Of a stretch of DNA of 64,000 bases, positions 1 to 14,439 are shown in pieces. How positions within the stretch are numbered: the stretch's first letter is position 1; each line of letters starts with the position of its first letter. Both the position numbers and the translations under genes were made by a program. This stretch comes from Anas platyrhynchos (taxonomy: Eukaryota; Chordata; Aves; Anseriformes; Anatidae). A model generated the notes under the pieces. The model was not told the DNA's origin, did not search any database, and saw nothing but the letters and a program-made list of their open reading frames with translations. Location of the stretch: assembly GCF_047663525.1 (NCBI RefSeq), contig NC_092590.1:22924001-22988000 (forward strand). The letters are read 5' to 3'.

Positions 1-1503
1 CCGCTTTCAGAGCAGACCGCCAGTGATAAGGAGAAGTGGGTAATTAAATCAAGCCAAAAAGTGCATTTGGAAATGATTTTCTCTTGTGCCCATGCACAGT
101 CACATAAATCTACACTCAGATCTAGCTGCTAGCTAAAATCTGTACCCGAATAAGAGCTGTACCAGATGCGATCCGCTAGCAAGATGATCCAATTCATTAC
201 TGGATGAAGATTTTTTTCTACTGATAAGGAATTGAATAACTTGCCTTCCTCTCTTAGATACTCAGAAACTCAGATAAGTGTCCCTCTCCTTAGATTTTGT
301 CTTCATACAACAGAGCAGAAGGGTGTTCTCATTACAAATGTGTGTGACACATCCTGTATTGCCTGTAACACAAGGTTATTTATAGAAAGCTACTAAAATC
401 AGCTATTTCTGCAAGACTTATGACCAAGATTATCTCATTCTGACCTGCTCCAGATGCAGCGTAAATCCTAATCTTCACTTAAACAATGTAAAAGCAAGAC
501 AAGGAAAACCAGTGAATGGTCACAGTTACATCTTTCCTGCACTATGCAATGCTCTTTGTGAAGACTCAGAGTATGGCTACAGGAGCAGAATACAAGGATG
601 CCATCTCTTCACTGTGAAACATCTTTAAGTGTCAACTCAGAGAGATTTTGCTGATGGATCAAACCCATCAATGTTGTAAAGAATCTATCCTGTTAATTAT
701 GGAAGTATTTTTCATTTTCCTTTAGAATAACCAGCCTTATTTTTCTTTCCAATATGCATTAGGTTTTTCACCACTGTAAAATCTATTCTAATCAACATTC
801 TTAAAATAACTGTATCAGTCACATATGCTGTGTGGACATCCTAACCATTTACTCTCACATTAGGCTGATCCTTCTTCTGCACACTCTGAAATAAAGGAAT
901 GCCTGAACTAGTTTGGAGTAACTTTCTGCCTACACAGACTTCTCCAGGTAGTTCTGCAAAACCCTGTGCCACTTACCTCCTCCAGGGAGAAGGGATGGTA
1001 TTCTAGCCCCTAAATCCTAACAGCTAAACCCATGCTTAGTGGGCTGTCCATAGCTCATTCTTTTCCTACCTACCTCACATACTTGCTGCCCGCTTCACCT
1101 GTACTTTTGAAGTCCTAACCATGCTTGTGCCATCTCAGTCTGTTGAGTTCAGGAATCCCAAGCATTCTGGTGCCTGTTTTTGAAAATACAGAACATCGGA
1201 CCCAGGTGTCAATTTCTGGAATTTCATTATGCAGGTGTCATGTTGAGATATCTAAAGAGAAGATGAGAGAAGTAAGGTTGCGCATCAACACCGTATCAAG
1301 GTTCTGTTAAAAGAGAAACAGGCAAAGGAGAGTGATCAGATCAAATACCTGGGCTCTCTCTTGCCTGCAGTTCTGCTTTGAAAGTTTCTGTGCTAACATC
1401 AATCTATTGTAGCCTAGGGCTAGCTGTAATGTTCGTAAGAGGTGTAGCAGCAAGCCTTCAGTAGAATGCATGCTGCAAATGAAAACAATGATCTTAAAAT
1501 ATT

Positions 1504-1518
1504 GGGGGGGGGGGGGGG
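1504..1518 (+). repeat. Homopolymer of 15 G
   Basis: Fifteen consecutive G with an (AAAT)n run about 20 bp downstream (1537-1560). Such a run can form a four-stranded structure and is prone to length error in sequencing. Confidence 0.9.
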
Positions 1519-1536
1519 AGCATGTGATCAGGCACC

Positions 1537-1560
1537 AAAAAAATAAATAAATAAATAAAA
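1537..1560. repeat. (AAAT)n microsatellite
   Basis: A-rich lead followed by about four AAAT units. Confidence 0.85.
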
Positions 1561-3293
1561 GCAGAACACCTGTGGAAGTACTGCACCACAAGGAATACAA
1601 AGATGACAATTTGTCAAACTGCTTGTTTTGCAATCAATTTCAAATCAATGCTTAATGCTGATGAATTATAACACTTAAAATTTACTACTTCTAATTGGCA
1701 TTAGTGAGTTAATCACAGTTGCATTGATTTACCCAGTCACTGCATAATACTCAATTATTGTCTGTTACTGCAACAAATTTGCATTTCTATCACATAGGAC
1801 TCTTGTGGAGGGAGTATTTCACATTATTTTCATTACTTTTTACTTTAAAATGTTCTATGTATAATTACTTTCCATCTATGTCTGCCAATATACCTAGTGT
1901 GCTATTAAAAATAATTTTAAACAGAGTAAGGATGATATGTTTTCCTCCCACGCTTCTCACCAAGTGATTTTTAAATTAATTTCCCTTATGTTATTACATA
2001 AGGGGGAAAATAGATTTACCTCTGTTATACAAAAAACACAGGCAACTTAGAAAGAAAAAAATATATATATATATATAGGAAACAAAAATGCAGGATTTAA
2101 ACTGCTTTTTTAGTTTAAAAAATGTCAGGAATTAAAACTGACTTATTCTACTCTTACCTGTGTTGCACACTGTTTCTCAAATACCCATTAAAAACTATCA
2201 TGGAGGCATCCTTGCTAAATTTAACATTAAAGAACAGAGTCAGAAGAATTGGTCCACTTGCACAGACAACCTAAAAGTTAATCAGGACTTTTATTACAAA
2301 ACGGAAAGAAATATTCATATGATTAATAGTCTTAACAACTGAAAAGCGTACCCTTCCATATTCTGAATTGTCATTTAAGTGCTCTTTCTTACAAGGTGCT
2401 AAGATATTTAATCAAGGAGTCATAGCAATCTCTTATTAAGCCTTCATGTCAGACTACTTAAAAAAATCAATCTCAATTATATTGTTCTACCAAGCGCATA
2501 TATAATGACCACTTGCTGCCCCAGCCAGGTTGCTAAATTTCTCCTTGTACTCCACAGATTGCACTTCAGCAGCTATTTATAACAGAAGCTCAACTGTGAC
2601 ATCTCACTTTTCTCCCTAAGAAACCTCCAAGTTCTTCCATAGTTAATAAAAATCAGTCAGGCTATTACCTCTTTCATATACATAGAAAGCAGTTATTTAA
2701 CAAAATAATAGTAAAAATAATATTAATAATAATTTTTAAAAAATTGATCTAATAAGGAAAATGATCTGCCAGCTTTTAAAGGTCATTTCCTAGAAAAATA
2801 AACTTCACTGCTTTAACCTCCTTCCCAAGAGTAAAAGCTGCTTTTTCAAAAAAACAATCCCTTACTAAAGAATTTCTACTACAAAAATGTTCCCCAGGGA
2901 AAACAGGGTTCTTGCACTTGGTGCTCAATGTAAGGCAGAAGCGGGTCTGTAGTAAACTGCTGAAGCTGATTATGGTGTGTTTTGACATCGATTCTCATGC
3001 TGAGTTATTTCCTAAGATGAACACCGTAAGTATTCCTATATTTTCTTATTCCTCTTTGAGCCTTTAGACTTTAAGTGTTCCTCTTTCCAAGGTGTTTTTT
3101 TCCCTCCAAGGAATAACTATTACAGGATTCCACAGTTCAATCTGAAACAGCAAATGGAGCAGCTAGAAAAAGTGGTTAAAAGAAAAATCCCAAAGTGAAC
3201 CAGCCACAAACATAAAACTAATATATTAATGGTCAAAGACTGACTCATTCCTTGCCTCCTTCTCAACCATCTCAAGGCAGTGAATTGACTGGG

Positions 3294-3459
3294 CATGGCA
3301 AACTCTTTAAAATACAAAAGATATAACCAGGTTAACTAAATACAGTTTTCCATATTCCCCCATAAATTTATTTACATGGCAAACTCTTTAAAATACAAAA
3401 GATATAACCAGGTTAACTAAATACAGTTTTCCATATTCCCCCATAAATTTATTTACATG
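3294..3459. repeat. Perfect 81-bp tandem duplication
   Basis: The segment starting catggcaaactctttaaaat at 3294 begins again at 3375 and matches base for base through 3459, so period 81 and just over two copies. There are no mismatches between copies. Either it is a very recent duplication or an assembly artefact. Confidence 0.95.
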
Positions 3460-5251
3460 AAATTTTTCCACACAGGCATTATTACCCAAGAGGACTGGAA
3501 CTCTCTCATTTCAACAGTCTTCTGCCCAGTGGTATATTTTAAGGTAGAAGAAAGTGGAAGAGGAATGTATGATTAGAATCAAAATACTTTTCTTCTACTC
3601 AAAAACATTGCCTTTTCTTTCTTGTGATGGCTCTGTTTGAAGAAAGGAAAAGAAGTGCTGTTATACTGCTTTTGTTATCGCTGCAGGCACTGCCATTATT
3701 GCACTTTCAACATCCAAGTCTGCCTGTACCACTGGCACTATTACTGGAATAATTATAGAAGTATTGACTTTTCTACCCCTTTTTTCCAGCCTTGTCTGTG
3801 ACATGCATTTAAAGTATTTTATTCTACCTGCTTCCAGGCAAAAGTGAGCTCTTCCCTACAGGCACAAGCAAGCTCTTGCCTTCTTCAAAGCATGGCCAGC
3901 CTGATCAAGGCAGGGCACAGATATTACTTCTAAGCCTGTTTTCTTCACTGCATATGGACTGAACAGGGCACAGCTGAGCCAGCACATTCTCTTCTGAATG
4001 CAGCTCTTCCTGGTAGTCTTGGAAAAACTTCTCTGCAGAGCCACTAAGGAGGAGCTAAGGGGCTAATCTCAGATTTACCATTATTGATGTGAAGAATTTC
4101 CAGACAAAACACATACACATCACCTTTCACTTAGATAATACATCATCAAAGGTCTGCTTGGGTTCATGTGATGAAAAAATAAGACTTTTGGTAGCCAATG
4201 ACACAGAAAGAAATTGTGTCACTGGAAACATCTCCAGCTTCCTTTGGCTCATCAGCATGGATACAACTTCATCTGTGCTATATTATCTATAGTATATGTC
4301 CTAAGAAAGGCTTGAAGTTGTGTTTAACTCCACAACAATAAATGTCTAAGCCACTGTTGGGAACCTTTATAAAACAAACAGGTGTAACTACATTTAACTA
4401 ACATTTAGAGTATGTAAATACAAGTTAAATTTGCTCTTTCTCAGTTCACACCTTTAAGACTTCTGCTTCTCCCGATATGAATGAAAACATAGGCAAGAAT
4501 GAGTAACCTATCAAATAAGGTGAAATATGTCTATCTTGCAGTATTTCAGTTAATAGTAAGGGACCCATGAAGTAGTACAGATTTGTTAATGGTATACATT
4601 TTTTTTTATACAATTTGTTAATGGTATACCACAAACAATCACTTTTGTTCCATTTTATTGCTCAAAGGTGAAATCCAAAAATTCAGTGAAATTGGCAGCT
4701 TGATACAAAATGCATGGAAAAGCCTACTAATTTGTTAATGTTCTGATACTCACTTAGAAAAAAAAAAAAATTACCTAATGTAATTTGGATGATTTTGAAG
4801 ACTAAAAATTTTTCACTTGAGATTTGAATGGATAGCATATAAATAATATTAACACATTTCAATATTTCTGTGAGCCAGAAATATGCCAGAACCAAAAAGA
4901 AAGGATAGAGACAGAACCAAAAAGAAAAGAAAAAAAATATATATTTTTTTTAAATACAAAATCTTATAATTTTAAGATTGAGAATGTAATTTCCCTCCTG
5001 TAGTGAACACTTTTTTCTTTTCTTTTTTCTCGTTTCCTTTTTTCTTTTATGTTCTCCTTAGAAAACAAAAACAAAACCTTCATAATATGTCTAACCATGT
5101 CTCCTTTTGTCCATGTTCACTGTTAACACAATATTAATACCTTACTTCCATTATTCCCACAGACATCTCAGATATTTTTAGGAAAACCTGTGTAATTCAC
5201 TTTTTTTCTCCTTTACATCTCCCCAGAAGGCTCATTCCTGCTCATTTTGAG

Positions 5252-5270
5252 AAAAAAAAAAAAAAAAAAA
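5252..5270 (+). repeat. Poly-A run
   Basis: Nineteen consecutive A. No flanking target-site duplication or retroposon body was recognised next to it. Confidence 0.7.
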
Positions 5271-8200
5271 TCTGTTTGAAATGTGGACTAATTGGAGATA
5301 ATGCTCACATACTTATAACAGTTAAATAAAGAATGCTACAAACATATAACTGATGCAAATGCTTCCCCTCTCTCCTCGTGTATTACAACCTATAGTCATC
5401 TATTTTTTGTCTCTTAGGCTACACATTTCTAGGCAGAGCTCATACCTTTCTATGTCATTGCAAGCACATTTTCCAAGAGAATGAGCAGGCAAAACCTCTA
5501 AAGTCTACAAGAGCAGTACAGCTCTAAAGGTCATCCTACACAGTCATCATCAAGTAAGAAACAATAACCTTTGTACCTAGTGTTATCTGGGAGACTGTTT
5601 ATTCTATTTCCATAGGAACAGCTAGTAGCAAAGATGATCAGACAGTCTGGAAGCACATGGTTTTCTGCTCTTTTACTATTCTCTGCTCCAGCTCCTCAGG
5701 TACTAACTCCTATACTAATTTGTTGCAATAGAGACTGGGTAGTGGCTTAGACTAAGTTCATGAGTCATATGTGTTCAGCCTTCCTATGGGTTCATAGGCT
5801 AGCATTTGAAATACATGAACTTCTTCCAAACTTCACTGTGTGTATTTTACTTCCTTTGCTATTTGGTTTTGCTTTATTTTCCAGACAGTACAAGTGCCTA
5901 CTAAGAATTTGACACACCCTGTTGCTCTCAGCACTACCTAGAATTTTTAAGAATTACTCATCTACTCATCGATTTCTGGGGCATCAATACCCTCCTGTTC
6001 AATTTCAAATAATAATTGTTGCCATAGTTCTGTCTCAGCTGACATGAAAATAACTAATGATTTCATTAATAAGACAGATTAAAGGCAGTGATAATCAGTG
6101 ACAGCTTATTCTGTAGGGGCATCTGTATTGACACATCTCTGGTGCCTGAAACACTAGACAATTTTCTTTTATTAAATGGAGTTAAAAAAGAGTGGCAATA
6201 TCCTGTTTCTTTGTATATATTCTAGAGAGCTCCTTCTATCACTGTAAGTAACATGTCAAACCCAGTACTATTTTCCTAATCAAATGTTATTAACACTAAG
6301 TGTTTTGCTGGTAGAATACAGCAAGATATCTGAAGGGTTGTACAGTCTATTTTATGTTCAATCCCATTTTCAAATTTTAATAACAATATATAACACAGTT
6401 GGTAGCATTTCTTTATCTTGAAGTTGACTACTTGATTTGTATCTTCTAAGTACGAAATATTTTTTTCTTCACTTTCAGGAGAACAGCAACATTGTTAGGT
6501 GTATGACCTTTGCATGTGACTCACAGCCCCAGGTACACTCAGAGTGCAAAAATGAAACTTCCCTGAAGAAATTAGTTCAAATGGTTCCTACACATTTGGG
6601 ATCTCTAGGGTCAAGGGTAGCAAGTGTATAGGCTAAGAGTCCAGCTCGCAGTAAGACACAGATAGAGGTGACAATATTCGTAAATTTGTAGTCTAATTCC
6701 TTGCAGCTCTAAGTCAGTGCATTTTTTGTGTGCAAGCTGGGAGCTCTGCATTACAATATTACAACATTAAACAGATTTATCTTGGCTTCTTTTCATAAAT
6801 AAATGTAAATTGGAAATGTAGTATAACATGAAAAAAGAGTCAATTTAGTATTGGTAAAGAAAATTCACCTATGTTAACTATGTGCCAAGCTATACAATAG
6901 AGCACATCCTCTTGTAGACTAATTTTAGATTAATTTTGTCATTTCAAATACTTTGATATCTACAAGAGCACTTATGAATGCAAACCAATGAACGGAAATC
7001 ATTCACTGAGAAAAACAATACTTGTAAACTAATCCCTACCAATTTCATTAACTCAGAATCACCTAATTAATTATGGATATGGACACAGATTATTATAGTG
7101 ATGTCCACTGAACCCATAATATCTTAAACTGCTATGTATTCCTTGGTAGGACATTATTTGGCAAGAAAAATCATGTTTCTTTTGAAATAGTATCTGTTAT
7201 TTAATGTTCTGTATATCAGAAAAGATCCAATGTATCTAGTAAATAAAATGTGACTAATGTTACAGCAGACTTTGTAGATACACTCTTATGAATTGTTAAT
7301 AAAGTTAAGATAAATGAATTTCAAATATTTATGTATTGACATTTACCTTTTAATTTACAACAAAGAACTTCAAAAAGTGTCTGTATATCACTGTAATGAA
7401 CTACCCAGTAAAGGAGGGAACAGCAGTAGAGAAACTTCTAGGTTTCTAGGTAGTAGAGACTCCTCTGGGAGGAGTCCCAGTCTGTCTGCATAAGAGCCAT
7501 GTAGCCAGTAAGTGTGAGACATTCAGAGCATCATAATAGGAGCATCCAGCACTGCTGCGGCACCAAGACATACGCCTACGAACAGCCAGTATGACTAAAA
7601 GAAGGAAATCTCTCCTTGCAATCCTTCACCTGCCATAATTAGACAAGTTGTTGGGAAAGCAGCCCGCTACTTATTAAATGGAAAGAAGTAGGAAAGTAAA
7701 TCTGACTTGTCTGCTATGCAACAGCATAAATACTTTGCTCAAGCTCACATAGGATGGATGATCTGAACATACCTCTTTCCATATATAACCATAAATCACT
7801 CTGTGAATCTACTGTTCATGACACAACTATTCATCTTTCACTGATTTTGTAACTGCTGCTTAAAGCTGCTAGCAATCGTCTTGTGGAAAAATCCCATTAT
7901 TTTCCTTCTTTTATCTGAAGAATATATGACAGTCAGTAAATCTCAGTTATGTACATGTATACATAACTGCACATAACTGTTGTATCTCAATAGGTAAATT
8001 ACCTCAAATTAGCTGGAACCTGTAATAATACAATCTTTATTTTTTTTAAATAGTTTTCCATTTAATCTTATTTGTAAAATATCCCACTCAACATATTGTA
8101 CATGGGTTACTTTTTCTAACATCTCTGCATATGCATGGTACAGCTGATTTGACAAGTCGGACCTATGTGATTTAATGGGCACTGTTCTCTCTCCTCATGT

Positions 8201-11097
8201 TACTAAAATAAGATATCTTTGCTTAAGGGTTTTGTTGGAAGTCCCTTAGGTCAGCTATACCCTGACTTGTCTTGAGGACAGACATGCAGCTACCAAAAGG
8301 CAGACAAATTCTCCCTGGCCTGAGGCTGAACAACTAAGACTAGAAGGGCTCAAATTCCTCTTCCTTCAAACTGCAGGACTGCTAGGAAAAGTTCCTTTAT
8401 AGCAGCTAGGCTGTAGCACCAAGCAGAGGTAAGACATGCTGAGAAAGTTATGCAAATGTTGCCTTTTCTAAAAAAATAATAAATAAATAGAAAAAGATAG
8501 AGGAGATGCTGAGGGTGCGATATGTCATAAACATGTGGGACCCTCCTGACAGGACAGACACTTAGCAGAAGGTTGGGTTTTTAGAGAAGAGCTTCAGTGA
8601 AATAACAACATTCGCCCTCCCCCCACACATATAACCCAACTCAGCAACAAGAATTAAAATAGAGAGTGAGAAGAATTAAATGTGAATATTGTGTCAGAAG
8701 GGGACTGCAGTAAAAGTAATTTCCTTTGGAATTCACACCTACTTGAATGTGTAATTTTACACAGATGGAGATTTGCTGAAGTTGAATAAATACCAGCTCC
8801 ATAGCAGTGATGTCATGAAGATCAAAAGAATGACAGTGTCATTTACATGTACAGAACTTAAATTTGTAAAACACTGAGGAGCACAAACTTGCATAAGCAG
8901 TGGGTTAACATGGTTATTTTACCTATTCTTCAGGCTTTTGCATGCTATTTCAAGTCTTCAAACCTTCATTATTTAGACAGCCTCATAGAGACAGGACACA
9001 GTTTTGTGGTGTAAAGTGTTAATGAGTACCAATGAGAACAGCTGCACAGAAGAGCAGAAGGCTTGCAACTACACTGTCTTGTCCTTGACCCTGGTTCATT
9101 AAATGTTGTCCCGTATTCTTAAATTGATCTCTATTCTGATCAGCATTTAAGAATGCATGCATGCAGCTTTAAGATTTTGATTTGCAAAATTTAATCTGCA
9201 TGGTCCTAAATAGAGATGGTTTCCCAGCTCTAGTCCCAGATTTTTAAAATAACAAGCAGCTCATAGAGATCTAAGTCATACTCTGATTGTAAATCATTCA
9301 AAAAAGTTCACAGATATTACAGAAATCCAGTATTCTGAATCTGAAGATAGAATTTTTTAATTTTTTTTTTCCATGTTATCACTAGTACCTAAAAGTGACT
9401 TAAATTAAAGCGAGACTACTGTGAACTATGTTGCTCTGTTGTAGTTCTCTTTCATCATCCTGAAACTGTGGCTTGACTATTAGGCACCAGAAAATCATAA
9501 ATAAAACTGCTCAAAATACATTTGTTCTGATGAACTCTCTACATGGCTTCTTTTAGGAAGCAATCAGGAAATTTTACCATTTCATAGTGTGCTACTGTCC
9601 TAAAAGGAAGAGGGTCAGGAGATGATTGAGGAAAATAACTGCATTAAAATTTGTAATTTGAACTATGAAATCAATTTAGGGGGCATTTCCAAAGAGCAAA
9701 AAAGTTCTGTTTAATCCTGCAATTGTTCATGGAAGCCCAAAATTCACTTTCTGCTGGTGCACAAAGATGTCTTTCCCTCAGATCTGATTCTTTCCAGTTA
9801 TTTCTGTGCTTGTTTTAGATTCCTCAAAGTCACGAACTCATGTTCACTTATGTTGCTATGTTACCAGTGTAATATATAAGGTAACTAAGGCAACAAGCAA
9901 TAGCACCATGTGTCTGCGTAACATACTAATAATGTCAACATTCCAAGCATAACATTAGAATATAAATGAATAATTTGTCCAGAAAAATTCTATTCTTAGA
10001 ATATCATTCAACTATTCAAATGATAGATGTCTTATGTTCAGGTTTTATAAACATTATTTAATTCCATGAGTTTCTCAATGTAAATTGCCTGTGCTAGTTT
10101 TCAGGCTAGCCAGTTGCATGTTTCAGTACACACTGCTCTCAGTACTAGAAAAGTTAGTGATAGATTCACAGTGCAAAGCATTTATGGAAGCTTCATTGTG
10201 ATGGAGCTGAGAATAGGAGAAGAATATTCTCACCTTATGAGAATAACTGTTTACTTATAATGTCTTCCAAAAGACTGGTAAACCCTGTAATCCAGATTTT
10301 GTAGAGAAGACAAGCAATTGATGAGAGCTCACCATTACATCTTTCAGCCATTGAGGGGTTCTGAACAAAACTCTGTGCTAAAAAAAGAAAAAGTAAAGTT
10401 TGATCAGAATACAAAATGGTCTCTTCCAAGTTTTTGGTAATAAACATGTTTCTCACACCTAAACTCCAGGATGAGTTATACCATCTAAGTTATAAAAATA
10501 CAGCCATCTAGGTCTAAAATTCAGGGGTATGATTCAGTTGAATATAGAATATTATGTAGATATATTATTATTAGTATCCTGATTGATTTAGTCCACTTCA
10601 TGATGTACCACTGCAATTTTAATTTACTGCATTTAGCCAAAGATCCGACCTCCAGATAAGCAAAGCAGAAATAACATGAAAGGTCAAAAGCTGGAGAAAA
10701 TAAAACATCACTCCACCACTAGATTTAACTTGATCCAACATCAAAGATTGTCATAATACTCTAGTGAGTGTTTGATCTCATAGTCTTGGAAACTGAGCTA
10801 ATCAGTCTAATCAGTCTAGTTATCAAACTCCATTGTGCCTCATTCTGTGCTCAAATTAAAAAATTCTGTAGCAAAGTTAACACAGGTTATAATACAGGAG
10901 TTATTTCTGTTTATTAGCCAGGAAATGCTGTTTTAACACTAAGTCACAAAAATAATAAAAATTGAAACCATGAAGTTGATAAAGTTGTGTCTAGATAATG
11001 CAAAGATTCTGACATAATACTGCCCCTATGAATTTCGTTGCATTTTTCACTAAGAAATACTGACACTGAAAAGTGGTAAGTTTAAACATGCACTGAA

Positions 11098-11290
11098 TTT
11101 TATTTAAATATATTTGCATGTATTTAAATATATATTGATATTATGTATATTATATTTTATATAATTATAATAAATATTATATTATATGTTGTAGATATAT
11201 TATAAATATTATAAAAATAAATATTATAATTACATAATATAATATATAATAATATAATATGATATATAGATATAATTTTTATATATTTAA
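11098..11290. repeat. Extreme AT block
   Basis: About 190 bp that is almost only A and T, built from overlapping ATAT, TATTA and AATATTATAA units. Low melting stability; could be unstable or matrix-associated DNA. No regular unit long enough to call a satellite. Confidence 0.75.
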
Positions 11291-14200
11291 ATAGATTGAG
11301 AAATTCCAGGAATATGCTTAAATTATTTTTCCTTTGCCTCATTCTCCTCACCACAAAAAAACAAGTCATTGCTACATTTAACTGATGTGTAGAGTCTCTG
11401 TTGAAAGAGTCCCTAATGATTACAGATCATCCTGTGAATACCAATAGATTGTTTTCCCTACAGAACAATGTGAGAAATACTTTGACACTTCAATAATGGA
11501 AGATATTCAATTTAGGTCTTTTGTCCTCCAAGGAATAGGCCAGCCTAGCTCTTTTTCATCAGCATGTTGTGTCTTTCTATTAGGAAGGAAAGACGTGTAG
11601 ATTTGATACTCCAATTCAGTCATGTTTGCTGCCAGCTTTGTCTGACAGAAATTACTCTGAATTTTAGTGATCTGATTCTCTGTGTCTGGCAGAAACCTAG
11701 GTGAGTGAGTATTGCATTATCACCATATTTACCGTGTGTTTTTAAAACTACAGGTGTGCTATGGGCTTTCCAGTGAATGCACAAGAAATCAATACCTTCA
11801 CAAAAACAAGCAAGCACTGGACTATGTTACTTTACTCTTTAGATCAATTTGGGGATGTGTATGTAAATAGATGGAAAGGAGGCTGTTTACAATAGTGTAG
11901 CTAAGTGATTATTATAAACAACACTGTGATTTCAGTAGAAGAATAACTTAGGGACTTTGTTTAGTAATGTAAATAAATAAATAAATTCAAATAAATAAAT
12001 GTTGTTATAAATTAACCATGTGACAATCTTTAAGTTGTGCTTCAGACGTGCCATCATAGAGTTCACACAAAAACCAAGGAAATGTTTTAGGTCCAATTTC
12101 TTGGATCCTGTTTCTGTTCAGCGAACAGAGTATGAGTGCAGAATGAAAACGCAGTTCCTGTACTCATTCTCTAATTAAAATATGAAATTGCCGATAGGAC
12201 ACAGTTTTAAATGTCCAAGAGCACCATCCTATGCAACTTCCTTTCTGCTAGAAACAAAAGAAAGCATAAAGCCAATTTTCACATGTCCTGGAAGATATGC
12301 CTGGAAAATCCCCCAAAGCAAAGAGTAACCAAAATACTCTCTGATCGGTTACTAGTTACAGTTACACGACTTCAACACCTTGTCTCCCTACGGGCTACCC
12401 AAAAAGCTACCAAGTATTACACAGGACTGAGTGCTAGCCATCCACTGCAATTATATTGGGTACCTGGTCCCAACCTTATTTCAGATCCACAGTACTGGAA
12501 AAAACAATTAACCACTTTAAGTGTAATATAGTTAGGTTTAGTTAAGGATATCTGCAGCTGACAAGCAGAAAAGGCATAATACAGGTGTTTTGATCAAAAA
12601 CTTGACAAATTATGCATTTATACATTTTGTTGCAGGAAGTGTTGATTTGGTTAAGTATCCCAGCTGTAATTCTTAAGAGAAAGGGATTTTTTTTTCCTCA
12701 GAGATCTGAGTGTGTGTGTGTGTGGTTTCTTTTTATTTTTTTTTTGTTTTGTTTTAAATATAGGAAAAACTGGAGATTAAAAAAAAACATTCAGAGATGG
12801 TACAAAACTTTTCACAAATCCTGAAACTGGATTGCATAATTTTCTTTTCAAGGTATTATAATCAGATTTCTGATCTCATTTCATTTGAAACAAAAATAGC
12901 AAACCAAATACCATGAATATCTGCTTTGCTGTAAGGGGGTCTTAAGGTTGCAATAGAGGTTGTGAGAGAGACAATGAAGAAGAGAAAGAAAATAATTTGT
13001 ATTTTAAAATAAACCAGAAGCAGTCACAGAGCTATAAATGGCACAAAACACAATATGTCAAAAGGGGGACAGAAGAAGAAATGCCAACAGTAGCACACTT
13101 ACACTAAGTGTCCCCTTAGCACAGAGAGAAAAAAAGGGTGAACTTGACAAGGCTGAAAATAAATTTGACAACCTCAGACAAAAAAATGTATAATGACCTC
13201 AGCTACGGTGATTTGGGTAAGCAGTGGTAGAGAGATGGTCAAAATAAAAAAACTCTAGGTACTTTCAAGAATAACATATTCCTAAGACTGTAGAGACAGT
13301 GTTGTTGACTGAACACTGGACAGTTAAACTATATGCCATGGTGTAAAATAAAATAAAATAAAATAAAAGGTTAAAGATTATCATCAGAAACCAATCTAGG
13401 ATGTTTAATCCTAGTCTAAACATAATATATGTGCTACTAAGTAGAAGGCATCCAATTGTAATAACCAAAATTCAGAGAAAATATAAAGCAATAAAACTAT
13501 TGTAATTAAAGACGGTGGTCATCCCTGGTAAAGAAGATACATTTGAATGACTATAAATGTTATCATATATTATCTCTTTCTGGAAATAAAGCAGAAAAAA
13601 AAATCACACAGTAGCACTGGAATTCAATAAAGTTATTTTTAAAATAATATATATATATATTAATTTCTGAACAAAACAGAATAATTGTCAACAATTCCAA
13701 ATAAAGAGGAGGGTTGGCTCCTATAGTTCTGCTCTAGGTACCCTCAGCTATGAGACAGGTGTCTTGTCCAGCCTCCCTACAGAATCTTCTTACAATCATT
13801 TCAATGACAATCATTGCAGTGATTTCACTGGCCAGGTTTCTTAAATAGCAGCACGAGCAGTGTTTTATTTTGAAACTGCAGGTATATTCAGGTGGTTCTT
13901 CTGTGCATGCACCCCTGTTACACCAGTATAAAAGCTCACTGCCAAGTCTGTTTAGGTGTTAGAGATCTTCGGTGACAAAAGACTTCACATTCTTCAAGCT
14001 GTCAGCAAATAGATTAGTAGTTGGGGATACCAATGCTACTAACACATTCCCTGGATGTTGTTGGACATCAAATAGACTTGAAATCATGATTTCTGTTTTT
14101 CTCCCATGTATCAAAAACCCTTAAGGGCTTTCTGTCCCGGAGCAATATTTGGCTAAATGTTTTAATTTATTTATTATTAACCTGCAAAAATAAGAGGACC

Positions 14201-14412
14201 ATTTATAACATTTGGTTTGTTCAGTTTTCCTCCATAGGAGTGAGCTCTCACATTTAATCATTCATTATGCTCTGCTTGTTCAGAGTCTGTGAAAGATTTA
14301 CATTATAGTTAAGTTTTTTCCTCAAGTGACTTGCATTACTAAAAATGAGTAAAAGGAAAAAAAAAAAAATCAATTAAAATTCCATCTTGTGCATGGTTCT
14401 TTTTCTTTTCAG

Positions 14413-14439
14413 AAAAAAAAAAAAAAAAAAAAAAAAAAA
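14413..14439 (+). repeat. Poly-A run (27 A)
   Basis: Twenty-seven consecutive A after a pyrimidine stretch. It could be the tail of a retroposon, but no body was recognised upstream. Confidence 0.75.

Larger units (their letters stand above)
1..11090. other. Intergenic, downstream of KLKB1, no gene seen
   Basis: AT-rich non-coding DNA. The longest ORFs are about 110 codons or shorter, lack recognisable domains and look like chance. It holds the 15-G run with an AAAT repeat near 1.5 kb, the 81-bp tandem duplication near 3.3 kb, and scattered A or T runs. No exon of a neighbouring gene was recognised. Confidence 0.6.

Noticed and set aside
7940..7975. Inverted repeat cagttatgta / tacataactg
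   Set aside because: The ten-base arms with a short loop are AT-rich. Such hairpins are expected by chance, and no RNA gene or site is linked to it.
12211..12531. Plus-strand 106-codon ORF in the intergenic region
   Set aside because: No recognised domain, no splice context and no similarity I could name. Frames of this size occur by chance in 64 kb.
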